Below, piece by piece: positions 24,990 to 35,023 of a stretch of 64,000 bases of DNA. The stretch's first letter is position 1, and every line of letters starts with the position of its first letter. The notes under the pieces were generated by a model. That model was not told the origin of the DNA and did no database searches. It saw only the letters and a program-made list of their open reading frames with translations. The position numbers and the translations under genes were made by a program. The stretch comes from Frankia casuarinae (GTDB lineage: Bacteria > Actinomycetota > Actinomycetes > Frankiales > Frankiaceae), in the NCBI RefSeq assembly GCF_000013345.1, contig NC_007777.1, positions 3,534,001 through 3,598,000 on the forward strand, written 5' to 3'.

Positions 24990-27752
24990 CTAGGCCGGTA
25001 CGGGTCCCACGCCGGCCGTCAGGCTCGCGAGCTTGGCGACGTTCTCCCCGACCGTGTCGTCGTTGCGGGGGACGTAGTGCGCGTCGAAGGCGATCTTCCG
25101 GCCGTTCGCCAGGTAGTAGCGCAGGAAGGCGGCGGTCGCTGGCCGGCGCAGGGCGTCCGTGCGGGCGTAGACGAACAGCGGCTTGCACAGCGGCAGGTAG
25201 AGGCCGGTACCGACCGACACGGCGTTCGGCGCGACGCACCCGTCACCATTGTTGATTTCGACACCGCGCAGCTTGGTGCCGAAGGTCTCGTAGGTGGGGA
25301 AGTCGAGGTAGCCGATGGCCGAGCGGTCGGCGGCCACGTCGTTGGCGACCCCGCTGAGATCGGTCTGCCGGTAGTCGCGGGACCGGTCACTGGCGTCACT
25401 GATCGTGGCGTTGAACACCTGCGCCTGCACGGAGCCGCGCGGCGGCCCGACAAACGTGATCGGCTCGTCCGGGAACGACGGGTCGATCTGGCTCCACCGG
25501 GTGACGGCGGAACCGGCCCCCCACACCTGCTTGACCTGCTGCAGGGTCAGACAGTGCAGCCAGGTGTTCCGCGGGTTGACCACGATCGGCAGGGTGTGGT
25601 GCGCCACCTCGAACCCGACGACCTTCTTCTCGCAGTCGGGGTTCTTGATGAACCCGGGATTGAGTTCGAACGAGGCGTCGGCGATGTCGGCCTTGCCGCT
25701 GCACAGCGCGGCGAAACCGTCCTCGGTCGTCGTGGACTCGATGCTGACGGTGACGTTGCGCTGGACCTGACGAAATTCGTTATAGGCGGTCTCGGTAATC
25801 GGGGCGACCTCCGAGGATCCCGCCACCCGGACGAGGTTCGCGGCGGAGGCGGGTGGCCCGGTCGGGCCGGTGGCGGATGGGGCCGGCGACGCGGTGACCG
25901 CCGGGGCGGCCACCGCATCCGCCCCGGAGCCCGCCCCGGAGTCACGGCCGGTCAGCACCACGGCGAAGGTCGTCCCGAGAGCCAGGAAGAGGACCACGAC
26001 AATGGCGGCGACGACCGCGGCCCGCCGGGAGCCGAAGATTCCCCGGCCGTCCCCGGCGGAGGCACCGTGCGGGCCGCCCACACCGCCCGTCGAGAAGTCC
26101 GAGGGCAGGTCGAGCTTCCCCGGCTGCCCGAGCAGAACGTGGTCCCGATCGGCGCCCACCGTCATGAGGCCGGGTGGGATCCGGTGACCGGACGTGTCGG
26201 ACGGGCCCGGCCCGCCGACGACGATCCCCGGCGGCGGGGAATCCGCCGCGCCACCCGAGGAGATCATCGTGTCGTCCCCGGCGCCCAAGCCGTGCGGCGC
26301 GGAGCCGTCCGGGCCGCTGAGCACCGTCGCCGCGGCCGTCACGCCGTCCGCCTCCGGCACGCCTCGGATCCCGGCCGGACCCGCCGCGCCCGCGAACCCC
26401 CTCGGCCCGGACAGCCCCCTCGGCCCGGACAGGAAGGGCGGCCGCGAGACCAGGTCCGCGGCGTCCGGCGGCCGGATCACCGCGGTGACGTCGGAGGGTT
26501 CCTGAGCAGAGGGTTCCTGGGCGTCACCGACCTCGCCCGACGCGCCGAAACCGCCGGCGGTCACCGCCCCGACGGCTCCAAAGGCCGCGGGCGCACCCGG
26601 AACACCCGGAACACCCGGAACACCCGGAACACCCGGTGCACCCGGTGCACCCGGTGCACTCCCGGCGCCGACGGCGCCGAACCGGTCAGCGAGGTCGGCG
26701 GCGAGCAGTGCCGCGCCCATCGCCACATCCGCGTCCGAACCGTGGTCGATCCGGCCGATCCCGCTGAAGGTCTCCCGCAGCCGGCGGGCCACCAGCGGAA
26801 GGTGGGAGATCCCGCCGGACAACAGGATCCGGGACAGCTCGGCGGAGGTCACCGGCACCGAGCGGAGCGCCCGGCGAAAGGTCATGATTGTGTCATCGAC
26901 AATCGGGCCGATGAGGGTCTCCAGCTCCGCCCGGCTCAGCGTGACGAAGGTATCGGCTCCGGGAAGGGAGACCGGAACGTCAACCTCGTCCTCACCGGAA
27001 AGGATCTCCTTCGCCTGCGCGCATTCCCGCCGCAGCCTGCCGAGCGCGGTCCGGATCATCGGGTCGGAACGGTCGAGCGCCGCACGCTCGACACCCGCGC
27101 CGGTCAGCACCCGGTCGACCAGGAGCTCGTCGAGCTCGAGGCCGGCGCCGTGGCGCAGACCCGCGGCCAAGCCGAGCAGCTGGAACCCGAACGGCGAGAA
27201 GGACAGGATCCCCGTGTCGAGGAAGCCGGCGCCGAAGTCGTACCATCCGACCAACTCGACGGTCTGGGTCGAGGAGCCGTGAGACAGCAGGGTTCCGATC
27301 GCGTCGGCGGCCGGGAACGCCGCGACGGGCACCGTGACATCGGAGAGCTGGCTCACGGCGTCCGCGAACACCTCGCGCCGGGCCGCCGACCAGAACGTCG
27401 GGAACGTCACGACGACCTGGTCCGGTTCCGACCCGAGCTGCTCGGTGGCGGCCGTGACGAGGTAGGACACCAACCGGGCAATCAGCCCCTCCCGGCTGTA
27501 GGCGGCACCCCCGAGCAGAACGGGACCGCTGTCCCCGAGCGGGCGCAGGAGGTCGGTTGCGGCACGCTCGGGGTCGACCAGCGACCGGCGGTCCGCCGAG
27601 CGCGCGAACTGCAGGCCACCGGCCGGGGCGGCGTAGATCACCGACGGCAGGCGACGCTGACCGCTCAGTTCGAGCACGCGGGGCCAGCCTCCGTCCGCCA
27701 CCCCGACGATCGTGTTCGCGGACCCGAGGTCGATACCCAGCTGATAGCTCAC
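24990..27752 (-). CDS. Fusion: Hsp70-like ATPase - transmembrane segment - PstS-like binding domain
   Basis: About 920 residues from GTG 27752 (GGGAG upstream); in-frame upstream starts exist but add unconserved sequence. Residues 1-365 are an Hsp70/actin-like nucleotide-binding domain: YQLGIDLGSANTIVGVADGG, VGWYDFGAGFLDTGILS and RILLSGGISHLPLV. No substrate-binding domain of DnaK follows; instead a long collagen-like Gly/Pro/Val linker, a single membrane helix near 577-602 (AAVVAAIVVVLFLALGTTFAVVL) and then, outside, a PstS/PBP-like domain (about 645-918; VRVAGSSEVAPITETAYNEF, ALCSGKADIADASF, PIVVNPRN). The arrangement suggests a receptor whose outer half binds a small ligand, perhaps an anion, and whose inner half is an ATPase. 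Function unknown; fusions of this kind are rare. Confidence 0.85.
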   Translation of the reverse strand: MSYQLGIDLGSANTIVGVADGGWPRVLELSGQRRLPSVIYAAPAGGLQFARSADRRSLVDPERAATDLLRPLGDSGPVLLGGAAYSREGLIARLVSYLVTAATEQLGSEPDQVVVTFPTFWSAARREVFADAVSQLSDVTVPVAAFPAADAIGTLLSHGSSTQTVELVGWYDFGAGFLDTGILSFSPFGFQLLGLAAGLRHGAGLELDELLVDRVLTGAGVERAALDRSDPMIRTALGRLRRECAQAKEILSGEDEVDVPVSLPGADTFVTLSRAELETLIGPIVDDTIMTFRRALRSVPVTSAELSRILLSGGISHLPLVARRLRETFSGIGRIDHGSDADVAMGAALLAADLADRFGAVGAGSAPGAPGAPGVPGVPGVPGVPGAPAAFGAVGAVTAGGFGASGEVGDAQEPSAQEPSDVTAVIRPPDAADLVSRPPFLSGPRGLSGPRGFAGAAGPAGIRGVPEADGVTAAATVLSGPDGSAPHGLGAGDDTMISSGGAADSPPPGIVVGGPGPSDTSGHRIPPGLMTVGADRDHVLLGQPGKLDLPSDFSTGGVGGPHGASAGDGRGIFGSRRAAVVAAIVVVLFLALGTTFAVVLTGRDSGAGSGADAVAAPAVTASPAPSATGPTGPPASAANLVRVAGSSEVAPITETAYNEFRQVQRNVTVSIESTTTEDGFAALCSGKADIADASFELNPGFIKNPDCEKKVVGFEVAHHTLPIVVNPRNTWLHCLTLQQVKQVWGAGSAVTRWSQIDPSFPDEPITFVGPPRGSVQAQVFNATISDASDRSRDYRQTDLSGVANDVAADRSAIGYLDFPTYETFGTKLRGVEINNGDGCVAPNAVSVGTGLYLPLCKPLFVYARTDALRRPATAAFLRYYLANGRKIAFDAHYVPRNDDTVGENVAKLASLTAGVGPVPA

Positions 27753-28004
27753 CGCGTCTCCCGAAACCCACGCGATCATCACGGCGACCGGAGCCACGGT
27801 ACTCCGCTCGGCCGCCGGAGATCCTTCCACTCCCGTTACCACGATCATCGTAGACGTTTGACCAGGCAATATTTGTGTCCGGGAGCGGACAAAATATTTC
27901 CGGCTCCCGTTGAGCCGGTGAGCAGGTCCCTGAGTTGCCGAATGGTGCCGGACGGTGCCGAATGGTGCCGAGCCCCGGCCCGACCGGCCTGCCGTGGGCG
28001 GAAC

Positions 28005-28057
28005 TGTGGAGGGTTAGGCACAGTCCAGCGGCCGTGGGCCGTTCCTAACCCTCCACA
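28005..28057. terminator. Hairpin overlapping the meaB stop codon
   Basis: tgtggagggttagg (28005-28018) is the exact reverse complement of cctaaccctccaca (28044-28057), giving a 14-bp stem around 25 bases. The right arm contains the TAG stop of meaB. On the plus strand ctttt follows the right arm. Bases 27870-28000 otherwise hold only short repeats of gaatggtgccg. Confidence 0.65.
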
Positions 28058-29139
28058 CTTTTCCGTCGTGGCTTTCCGTCGCGGCTTTCCGCGGCGTCGG
28101 AGGGTGCCGCGGCCCGGCCCTCGTGGGCGGCCAGGCCATCATGCGCGGCGAGGATGGCGTCGGCGGCCAGGCTCGGGGGGAGGGTGCCGTCGCGGACCCG
28201 CCGTTCAAGGTCCGGAGTGATCTCGCGGACCCCCGGATCGGCCCGCAGGCCCGCGAGCAGCCGATCGTGGACCATCGCCCACATCCAGTCGACCTGCTGG
28301 CGGCGGCGGCGGGCGGCGAGTTCGCCGGAGGCGTCGAGGGTGTCCTGATGCTTGACGATCTGCGCCCAGACAGTGTCCAGCCCCGTCCGCTCCACCGCGC
28401 TGCACGTCAGCACCGGGGTGTTCCAGTCCCGGAGACCGGCGGGGCCCTGCAGCAGCCGCAGCGCGCCGGCGAGTTCCCGGGCGGCACGGCGGGCGTCGAG
28501 CTCGTGCGGCCCGTCGGCCTTGTTCACCGCGATGACGTCGGCGAGCTCCAGCACCCCCTTCTTGATGCCCTGGAGCTGATCCCCCGTGCGGGCCAGGGTC
28601 AGGAACAGGAAGGTGTCGACCATGTCGGCGACGGTCGTCTCCGACTGGCCGACGCCGACCGTCTCGACCAGGACAACGTCGTAGCCCGCCGCCTCCATGA
28701 CGACCATCGCCTCGCGGGTCGCCTTGGCGACGCCACCGAGCGTCCCCGCGGTGGGCGAGGGCCGGATGAACGCCGCCGGATCGGTGGACAGCGCCGCCAT
28801 CCGGGTCTTGTCCCCCAGGATGCTGCCGCCGGTACGCGTCGAGGAGGGGTCGACGGCGAGCACCGCCACCTGGTTTCCCTTCCCGGTGAGCATGGTGCCC
28901 AGCGCGTCGATGAACGTCGACTTGCCCACCCCGGGCACCCCGGTGATGCCGATCCGACGGGCCTTGCCCGCGTGCGGCAGCAACGTCACCAGCAGCTGCT
29001 GCGCGAGCTCCTGGTGGTCGGGCCTGGTGGACTCGACGAGGGTGATGGCCCGCGCGATCCAGGTCCGCGACGAGGCCAGCACCCCGTCGGCGTACTCACC
29101 CGGATCGATCGGTCGTCGGGTCACCATGCCGGATACCAT
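28045..29139 (-). CDS. meaB: Methylmalonyl-CoA mutase-associated GTPase MeaB
   Basis: 364 residues. G3E-family GTPase that gates cobalamin delivery to, and protects, methylmalonyl-CoA mutase. Visible: Walker A GVPGVGKST (residues 66-74 or so), VAVLAVDPSSTRTGGSILGDKTRM, ETVGVGQSE and NKADG for guanine recognition. Start at GTG/ATG 29139 or ATG 29127; both close. Follows mutB by 27 bases, and forms the usual actinobacterial mutA-mutB-meaB operon. The C-terminal 40 residues are Ala/Arg-rich. Confidence 0.95.
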   Translation of the reverse strand: MVSGMVTRRPIDPGEYADGVLASSRTWIARAITLVESTRPDHQELAQQLLVTLLPHAGKARRIGITGVPGVGKSTFIDALGTMLTGKGNQVAVLAVDPSSTRTGGSILGDKTRMAALSTDPAAFIRPSPTAGTLGGVAKATREAMVVMEAAGYDVVLVETVGVGQSETTVADMVDTFLFLTLARTGDQLQGIKKGVLELADVIAVNKADGPHELDARRAARELAGALRLLQGPAGLRDWNTPVLTCSAVERTGLDTVWAQIVKHQDTLDASGELAARRRRQQVDWMWAMVHDRLLAGLRADPGVREITPDLERRVRDGTLPPSLAADAILAAHDGLAAHEGRAAAPSDAAESRDGKPRRKSVEG

Positions 29140-29166
29140 GCCGGATCTGCCGTCACTCGGGGCGGG

Positions 29167-31431
29167 TCAGGCCGCGGGGTGAGCGGGGTGAGCGGGGTGA
29201 CCGAGCTGGGCCGACAGGGTCGCGAGCAGGTCCAGCGCGGCGTCGGCGATGACCGTGCCGGGCGGGAAGATCGCGGCGGCGCCGGCGGCCCGCAGCTCGT
29301 CGAAGTCGCCGGGAGGGATGACCCCGCCGACCACGATGAGGATGTCGGGCCGATCGAGCGCGGCGAGCTCCTCGCGCAGCGCGGGCACCAGGGTGAGGTG
29401 GCCGGCGGCCAGCGAGTTGACGCCGATGATCTGGACGTCCGCCTCGACGGCCTGGCGGGCGACCTCGGCCGGGGTCTGGAACAGCGGGCCGACGTCCACG
29501 TCGAAGCCGAGGTCGGCGAACGCGGTGGCGATCACCTTCTGGCCGCGGTCGTGACCGTCCTGGCCCATCTTCGCGACCAGGATCCGGGGCCGGCGACCCT
29601 CGGCGCGTTCGAAGGCGGCGGCGGCCTCGCGGGCGGCGACGATGTTACCGGCGGGTCCCGCCTCGTCCCGGTACACCCCGGAAATGGTACGGATCTGGCC
29701 CGCGTGACGCCCGTAGACCTTCTCCAGCGCGTCGGAGATCTCCCCGACCGTCGCCTGAGCCCGGGCCGCGTCGACGGCGAGCGTCAGCAGGTTCTGCTCC
29801 AGCCCGGGGCCGCGGCGCCCGTCGCGGGCCGCGTCGGCCGCCGCGGTCAGGGCGTGCAGCGCCGCCTCCACCGCGGCCGGGTCACGGTCGGCGCGCAGCC
29901 GGCGCAGCTTCTCGATCTGCTCGGCGCGCACCGCCGAGTTGTCGACCTTGAGCACCTCGATGCCCTCGTCCGCGTCGACGCGGTACTTGTTCACTCCGAT
30001 CAGCGGCTGGCGGCCGGAGTCGATGCGGGCCTGGGTGCGGGCGGCGGCCTCCTCGATACGCATCTTCGGGATCCCAGCGTCGATGGCCTGCGCCATGCCG
30101 CCCGAGGCCTCGACCTCGTCGATGTGCTCCCAGGCCCGGCGGGCCAGGTCGTGGGTGAGCCGCTCGACGTAGTAGCTGCCGCCCCACGGGTCGATCACCC
30201 GGGTGGTGCCGGACTCCTGCTGCAGCAGCAGCTGGGTGTTGCGGGCAATACGGGCCGAGAAGTCCGTCGGCAGGGCCAGCGCCTCGTCGAGGGCGTTGGT
30301 GTGCAGCGACTGGGTGTGCCCCTGGGTGGCGGCCATCGCCTCCACGCAGGTGCGCACCACGTTGTTGAACACGTCCTGGGCGGTCAGCGACCAACCCGAG
30401 GTCTGCGAGTGGGTCCGCAGCGACAGCGACTTGGCGCTCTTCGGGGTGAACTGGTTGACCAGCCGCGACCACAGCAGCCGGGCCGCGCGCAGCTTGGCGA
30501 CCTCCATGAAGAAGTTCATGCCGATCGCCCAGAAGAACGACAGCCTTGGTGCGAACGCATCGATGTCCAGCCCCGCGCCCAGCCCTGCCCGGATGTACTC
30601 GACCCCGTCGGCCAGGGTGTAGGCGAGCTCCAGATCGGCCGTCGCCCCGGCCTCCTGCATGTGGTAGCCGGAGATCGAGATCGAGTTGAACCGCGGCATC
30701 CGCCGCGAGGTGAAGGAGAAGATGTCCGAGATGATCTGCATCGACGGCTGCGGCGGGTAGATGTAGGTGTTGCGGACCATGAACTCCTTGAGGATGTCGT
30801 TCTGGATGGTCCCGGCGAGCTGCCCCGGGGCCACCCCCTGCTCCTCGGCCGCGACGATGTAGAGTGCCAGCACCGGCAGCACGGCGCCGTTCATGGTCAT
30901 CGACACGCTCATCTTGTCCAGCGGGATACCGTCGAACAGCTGGCGCATGTCGAGGATGGAGTCGATGGCGACGCCGGCCATGCCGACGTCGCCGGTGACC
31001 CGTGGGTGGTCGCTGTCGTAGCCGCGGTGGGTCGGCAGGTCGAAGGCGACCGACAGGCCCTTCTGCCCGGCGGCGAGGTTGCGCCGGTAGAAGGCGTTCG
31101 ACGCGGCGGCGGTGGAGAACCCGGCGTACTGGCGGATGGTCCACGGCTGGGTGACGTACATCGCCGGGTATGGGCCGCGCAGGAAGGGCGCGATCCCCGG
31201 GTAGGTGCCCAGGAAGTCCAGGCCCGCGGTGTCGGCGGCGGTGTAGAGCGGCTTCACCGCGATGCCCTCGGGGGTATCCCAGGTCAGCGCGTCGGCGTCC
31301 TTGCCGGTCGCCGCCTCCAGGGCGGCCCGCCACTCACCCTCCGCCGTGTCCGCCCCGGCCGGCGTGGTGCCCAGCTCCACCGCGGAGAAGTCCGGGATCA
31401 TCGTGGCACGTTGCGAGCTGTCCGTGGACAT
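29167..31431 (-). CDS. mutB: Methylmalonyl-CoA mutase large subunit
   Basis: 754 residues from ATG 31431, which shares one base with the mutA stop. Catalytic subunit that interconverts (R)-methylmalonyl-CoA and succinyl-CoA. TIM-barrel segments [54 protein letters not shown], and the C-terminal cobalamin domain with the base-off ligand motif DGHDRG (in [26 protein letters not shown]) and [14 protein letters not shown]. Ends in short Pro/Ala/His repeats. Heterodimer with MutA. Confidence 0.97.
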   Translation of the reverse strand: MSTDSSQRATMIPDFSAVELGTTPAGADTAEGEWRAALEAATGKDADALTWDTPEGIAVKPLYTAADTAGLDFLGTYPGIAPFLRGPYPAMYVTQPWTIRQYAGFSTAAASNAFYRRNLAAGQKGLSVAFDLPTHRGYDSDHPRVTGDVGMAGVAIDSILDMRQLFDGIPLDKMSVSMTMNGAVLPVLALYIVAAEEQGVAPGQLAGTIQNDILKEFMVRNTYIYPPQPSMQIISDIFSFTSRRMPRFNSISISGYHMQEAGATADLELAYTLADGVEYIRAGLGAGLDIDAFAPRLSFFWAIGMNFFMEVAKLRAARLLWSRLVNQFTPKSAKSLSLRTHSQTSGWSLTAQDVFNNVVRTCVEAMAATQGHTQSLHTNALDEALALPTDFSARIARNTQLLLQQESGTTRVIDPWGGSYYVERLTHDLARRAWEHIDEVEASGGMAQAIDAGIPKMRIEEAAARTQARIDSGRQPLIGVNKYRVDADEGIEVLKVDNSAVRAEQIEKLRRLRADRDPAAVEAALHALTAAADAARDGRRGPGLEQNLLTLAVDAARAQATVGEISDALEKVYGRHAGQIRTISGVYRDEAGPAGNIVAAREAAAAFERAEGRRPRILVAKMGQDGHDRGQKVIATAFADLGFDVDVGPLFQTPAEVARQAVEADVQIIGVNSLAAGHLTLVPALREELAALDRPDILIVVGGVIPPGDFDELRAAGAAAIFPPGTVIADAALDLLATLSAQLGHPAHPAHPAA

Positions 31432-33413
31432 CAGGCCACCCCAACCTCGGCGAGCGCCGCCCGCAGCACGGCGACGGCGTCGCATCCAGTGAACACGTAC
31501 CCGCCGATGCCCGCGGCGGCGTCGGTCCGCGCGCGCGCACCGGCCTGGCCCGCGAGCCACACCCGGCTCGCCCCGGCGGCCCGCAGCGCCTCGGCGACCG
31601 GCCCGGCGTGCTCGGCGTATACCTTGTCGGCCGAGCACAGACAGGCCACGGTGGCCCCGGAGGCGCTGAACGCCGCCGCGATCGACGCCGGGTCCGTGCC
31701 CGGGCCGGACGTCGGAGTCTCGAACCCGCCCGCCTGGAACAGGTTGGCGGCGAAGGTGGCGCGCGCGGTCGAGGCCGCCGCGCTGCCCAGGGTGGCCAGG
31801 AAGACCACAGGCCGGCCGCCCGTCGCCGCCAAGTGCGCGTCGGAACGGGCGCGCAGCTCCTCGAAGGTGAGGTCGTAGGTGACCTCCGGCAGCCCGGCGC
31901 CCACCGCCGTGGCGGCCTCCCCGCCGGCGCCGGCGGGGCTCGCGGCGGGCACGGGGCTCGCGGCGGGCACGGGGCTCGCGGCGGGCACGGGGCTCGCGGC
32001 GGGCACGGCGGGCCGCTCGGGGAGCTTCTCGCCCAGGTTCGGGAACTCGCTCACCCCGGTGATCGGGTCCCGCCGGTGGGCGATCGCGTCGGAGCGCGTC
32101 GCCCAGGTGGCCGCGATCCGCTCGGCGACGAGCCCGGACCGCAGGCCGGCGACGATCCCGCCGGCCCGCTCGATCTCGGTGAACCAGGCCCAGGCCGCCT
32201 CGGCGAGCCCGGCGGTGAGCGACTCGACGTACCAGGAGCCACCGGCCGGGTCGGTCACCCGGATCAGGCTCGACTCCTCCTGCAGGAGGGCCTGGGTGTT
32301 GCGGGCGATCCGGCGGGAGAAGTCGTCGGACCGGCCGAGGCGCGTGTCGAACGGCAGGACAGTGACCGCGTCGGCGCCGCCGACACCGGCGCCGAAGCAG
32401 GCCAGCGTCGTGCGCAGCATGTTCACCCAGGGATCCCGGCGGGTCATCATCGCCGCCGAGGTGACCGCGTGCTGACGCTGGGCCCGGTCGGCCGGCTCAG
32501 CGCCGCACATCTCGGCGACCCGTGACCACATCCGGCGGGCGGCCCGCAGCTTCGCGATCGAGGAGAACTGATCGGCGGTGACCGCGTAGCGAAACTCGAT
32601 CTGGGCGAGCGCCTCGGCAAGGCTCAGGCCGGCCTCGGTGAGCTCCCGCAGGTAGGTGACGCCGGTGGCCAGTGACGCCCCAAGCTCCTCGGCGTCACTG
32701 CCACCCGCGCGGTGGTACGGCTGGGCGTCGACGACGAGGGCGCGGATCCCGGGGAACTCCCGCACGCACCGGCCGGCGAGCGACACCGCCTCGGCGAGGC
32801 CCACCGGGCCGCCGGCCGGCAGGCCGGTCCGCGCGGCCAGACCGATCGGGTCGGCGCCGAGGCTGCCCGTGAGCTGCGAACCGGGCAGGCCGCGGGCGGC
32901 GACGAGGCCGAAGAACTCCTCGGCGGCCGCGGCGGTGAGCTCCCCCGCGTCCAGCACGATCGGCGCGAGGTCGAGGTAGACCTCGCGCAGCACCGCGCCG
33001 AGCCCGCCGATCGGCAGACCGGCGGGCCCCAGCCGCAGCCAGAGCGAGGTGGCGCCGTTCTCCAGATCGGCGAGGACCGCTTCGGCGGCGAGCGTGGCAT
33101 CGGGGTTGTCATGCAGCGCGCGGACATCCCACCCGCCGGTGCCCGCGCCCTGCGCCCGCCCACCCCGCACGAACGGGGCGAACCCCGGCAGGCCCACCCC
33201 GCCGGCGGGGGTGTTCTCGGCGGTGTAGAGCGGACGGATCCGCAGACCGTCGTAGGTCCGCGTGGCCAACAGCTCCTCGACCTCGCCGGGAGTAGTCGCC
33301 TCGGTCGCCACGCCGGACTTGCGCAGCACCTGCAGGACGAGCGTCTGCCAATCGGCGCGCGTCGCCTCCGGAAAGTCTGCGGCCAGCGACAACCCGGCCG
33401 ATGGAACGCTCAT
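31431..33413 (-). CDS. mutA: Methylmalonyl-CoA mutase small subunit
   Basis: 660 residues from ATG 33413. Same fold as MutB ([71 protein letters not shown]), but it lacks the DxHxxG cobalamin-ligand motif in the C-terminal domain, as expected for the non-catalytic partner. Between the two domains is a repeated Pro-Ala-Ala-Ser-Pro-Val linker coded by an 18-bp tandem repeat. First gene of the operon; the promoter must lie in 33414-33505. Confidence 0.96.
   Translation of the reverse strand: MSVPSAGLSLAADFPEATRADWQTLVLQVLRKSGVATEATTPGEVEELLATRTYDGLRIRPLYTAENTPAGGVGLPGFAPFVRGGRAQGAGTGGWDVRALHDNPDATLAAEAVLADLENGATSLWLRLGPAGLPIGGLGAVLREVYLDLAPIVLDAGELTAAAAEEFFGLVAARGLPGSQLTGSLGADPIGLAARTGLPAGGPVGLAEAVSLAGRCVREFPGIRALVVDAQPYHRAGGSDAEELGASLATGVTYLRELTEAGLSLAEALAQIEFRYAVTADQFSSIAKLRAARRMWSRVAEMCGAEPADRAQRQHAVTSAAMMTRRDPWVNMLRTTLACFGAGVGGADAVTVLPFDTRLGRSDDFSRRIARNTQALLQEESSLIRVTDPAGGSWYVESLTAGLAEAAWAWFTEIERAGGIVAGLRSGLVAERIAATWATRSDAIAHRRDPITGVSEFPNLGEKLPERPAVPAASPVPAASPVPAASPVPAASPAGAGGEAATAVGAGLPEVTYDLTFEELRARSDAHLAATGGRPVVFLATLGSAAASTARATFAANLFQAGGFETPTSGPGTDPASIAAAFSASGATVACLCSADKVYAEHAGPVAEALRAAGASRVWLAGQAGARARTDAAAGIGGYVFTGCDAVAVLRAALAEVGVA
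31935..32006. repeat. 18-bp coding tandem repeat in mutA linker
   Basis: Four exact copies of ggggctcgcggcgggcac (31935-31952, then every 18 bases to 32006). They encode PAASPV units in the linker between the two MutA domains. Exact identity points to recent slippage expansion. Confidence 0.9.
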
Positions 33414-33505
33414 GTTCCGGATCGTAGGCCCGGGGGACCCAGGCGGCCTGGAATGTACTTCCCGTCACAACGCCTTGCGCGCGTTTCGCCGGATCGTGTC
33501 CCTGC

Positions 33506-34780
33506 TCACGATGCCCACAGCCGCTCAGCCACCGCGGCTGTGCCGGCGGCGGACGCCTCAGCGACCGCTCTGGACGCCTCGGCCCGCTCGGCCGCCCGCG
33601 CCGCCAGGACCCGGGTCACCGCCGAGACGACCCGCTCCGGATACCAGGTCACGTCGGCCACGCTGAAGCGCAGCACCGTCCAGCGCAACGCGGCGAGGAT
33701 GTTGCCGCGATGACGGTCCTGGTAGATCATCGCCGGCGGGCTGGTGGCCGAGAAGGTGTCCGCCTCCACGTCGAGTCGCTGCGCCGGCCAGGCGAGATCC
33801 AGCCGGGTGATGATCTGACCGGTCCCGTCCATGACCGGCCACTGCAATTCCACGGGCGCGAGCCCGTTGTCGGCCAACAGCAGCCGCAGCCGGGTCTCCA
33901 GGGGGGTCTCGGCCCGGCCGTCGGCCAGCGACCACCAGTCGGTCGTCTGCCGGAAACCGCGCCGCCCCTCGGCGGCCGCCCGTGCCCCCGCCAGGCTCGG
34001 CACCAGGCCGCGGTGCAGGGCTGCGTCCAGGTGGGCGACCGCCACCTCACGCGACTGGGCGGCCAGCACGAGATCCGCCAGCGTCCGCTCCGGCGAGGTG
34101 AGTGGGATCCCACCCAACTCGACGCGCTGGTCGACGTCGAGATCGCTGAAGTGCAGCCGGATCCCGCGCGGCTGGGCCCGGGTCTGCCGAGCCGGAAGAA
34201 GAAGGTGCACGGGTTCGGCGGAGCTTTCCGGAACCTCGAGCGGAAAACCGTGGAGCCGGGCGGCGGTGATCCCGCAGACGACGGCTCGGGGACGCCCGAT
34301 GAGCGCGGCCCTTACCCGTGCCGAAAATGGCGAGAAGAAGACCGGGAGAATCGGCGTTGTATTTTCACCGCCGACGACCGACGCCGCGTGTCCGGGGCCC
34401 GCGGTGATGGCACCATGGCGCTTTCTTCGTCGGCGCGCGACGTCGTTCCGGACAAGTCCGGCGGATTCCTTCTCCCGGATTTCAGAATGCTCGGCGCGCC
34501 GCCGGTCCCCCGGCCGCGGGACGTCGTTGACGGAGCCGGGGAGCTCCGTCGGGCCGAGAGGTACGACGAAGACACCGCGCACCGGATGGCTCCACTGGCC
34601 AGAGTGGACGAGCTGGCGCAGCTGGCCGCGGGTCAACCCAGCGGCCATCGCCTGCCGGTAGGTGATCGCACCCCCCTGGCGACCGGCGATGCGGACCGCG
34701 GGGTCGAAACCGGGATAGCGCACGGGACGGGTCGGCGGGGACGAGGCCGAAGCGGAAAACGTCATGGACCGAGAATCCAT
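33506..34780 (-). CDS. AbiEi-antitoxin-like N-terminus with DUF559/Vsr-like C-terminal nuclease fold
   Basis: About 424 residues (start among GTG 34807, ATG 34780, ATG 34765; uncertain). N-terminal part (to about residue 75) has the winged-helix pattern of AbiEi family antitoxins: AITYRQAMAAGLTRGQLRQLVHSGQWSHPVRGVFVV. The last 130 residues look like the DUF559/Vsr-type endonuclease fold: ETPLETRLRLLLADNGLAPVELQWPV and TRLDLAWPAQRLDVEADTF. Such fusions are frequent single genes in actinobacteria and no AbiEii toxin gene lies beside it, so an antitoxin role is doubtful. Between VFVVP and RVRAALIGRPRAV lies an extra stretch of about 75 residues with different composition and no domain. Confidence 0.7.
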   Translation of the reverse strand: MDSRSMTFSASASSPPTRPVRYPGFDPAVRIAGRQGGAITYRQAMAAGLTRGQLRQLVHSGQWSHPVRGVFVVPLGPTELPGSVNDVPRPGDRRRAEHSEIREKESAGLVRNDVARRRRKRHGAITAGPGHAASVVGGENTTPILPVFFSPFSARVRAALIGRPRAVVCGITAARLHGFPLEVPESSAEPVHLLLPARQTRAQPRGIRLHFSDLDVDQRVELGGIPLTSPERTLADLVLAAQSREVAVAHLDAALHRGLVPSLAGARAAAEGRRGFRQTTDWWSLADGRAETPLETRLRLLLADNGLAPVELQWPVMDGTGQIITRLDLAWPAQRLDVEADTFSATSPPAMIYQDRHRGNILAALRWTVLRFSVADVTWYPERVVSAVTRVLAARAAERAEASRAVAEASAAGTAAVAERLWAS

Positions 34781-35023
34781 CAGGTAGCCCCGGTAATCCA
34801 GCGCCACAGGCCACCTGTGGATAACTCCTCACAGGAGGACGACGAACGTAGGGCCCAGCGGTAACCCAGCCGGCTGTCACCGGAACCATTTCCTCAAGCT
34901 GGCTTCGGAAGCGTAGCCGCTACCTGGCCGAGTTGCTTGCGCGAATGTACGATAACGACGGCGTGCACCGTCCGATAACGTAAGATAGTCCACGGACGGC
35001 CGGTTCGACGGACGGCCGGCTGG

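Noticed and set aside
24948-28220. A very long open plus-strand frame antisense to the Hsp70-PBP gene
   Set aside because: It is Arg/Gly/Pro/His-rich without domains and mirrors the real minus-strand gene; an artefact of high GC at third codon positions.
28123-31878. Open plus-strand frame antisense to mutB/meaB
   Set aside because: Same shadow effect; the real genes on the other strand have all catalytic motifs.
33506-34780. Complete AbiE toxin-antitoxin pair
   Set aside because: Only the AbiEi-like helix-turn-helix is seen; no AbiEii nucleotidyltransferase gene beside it.
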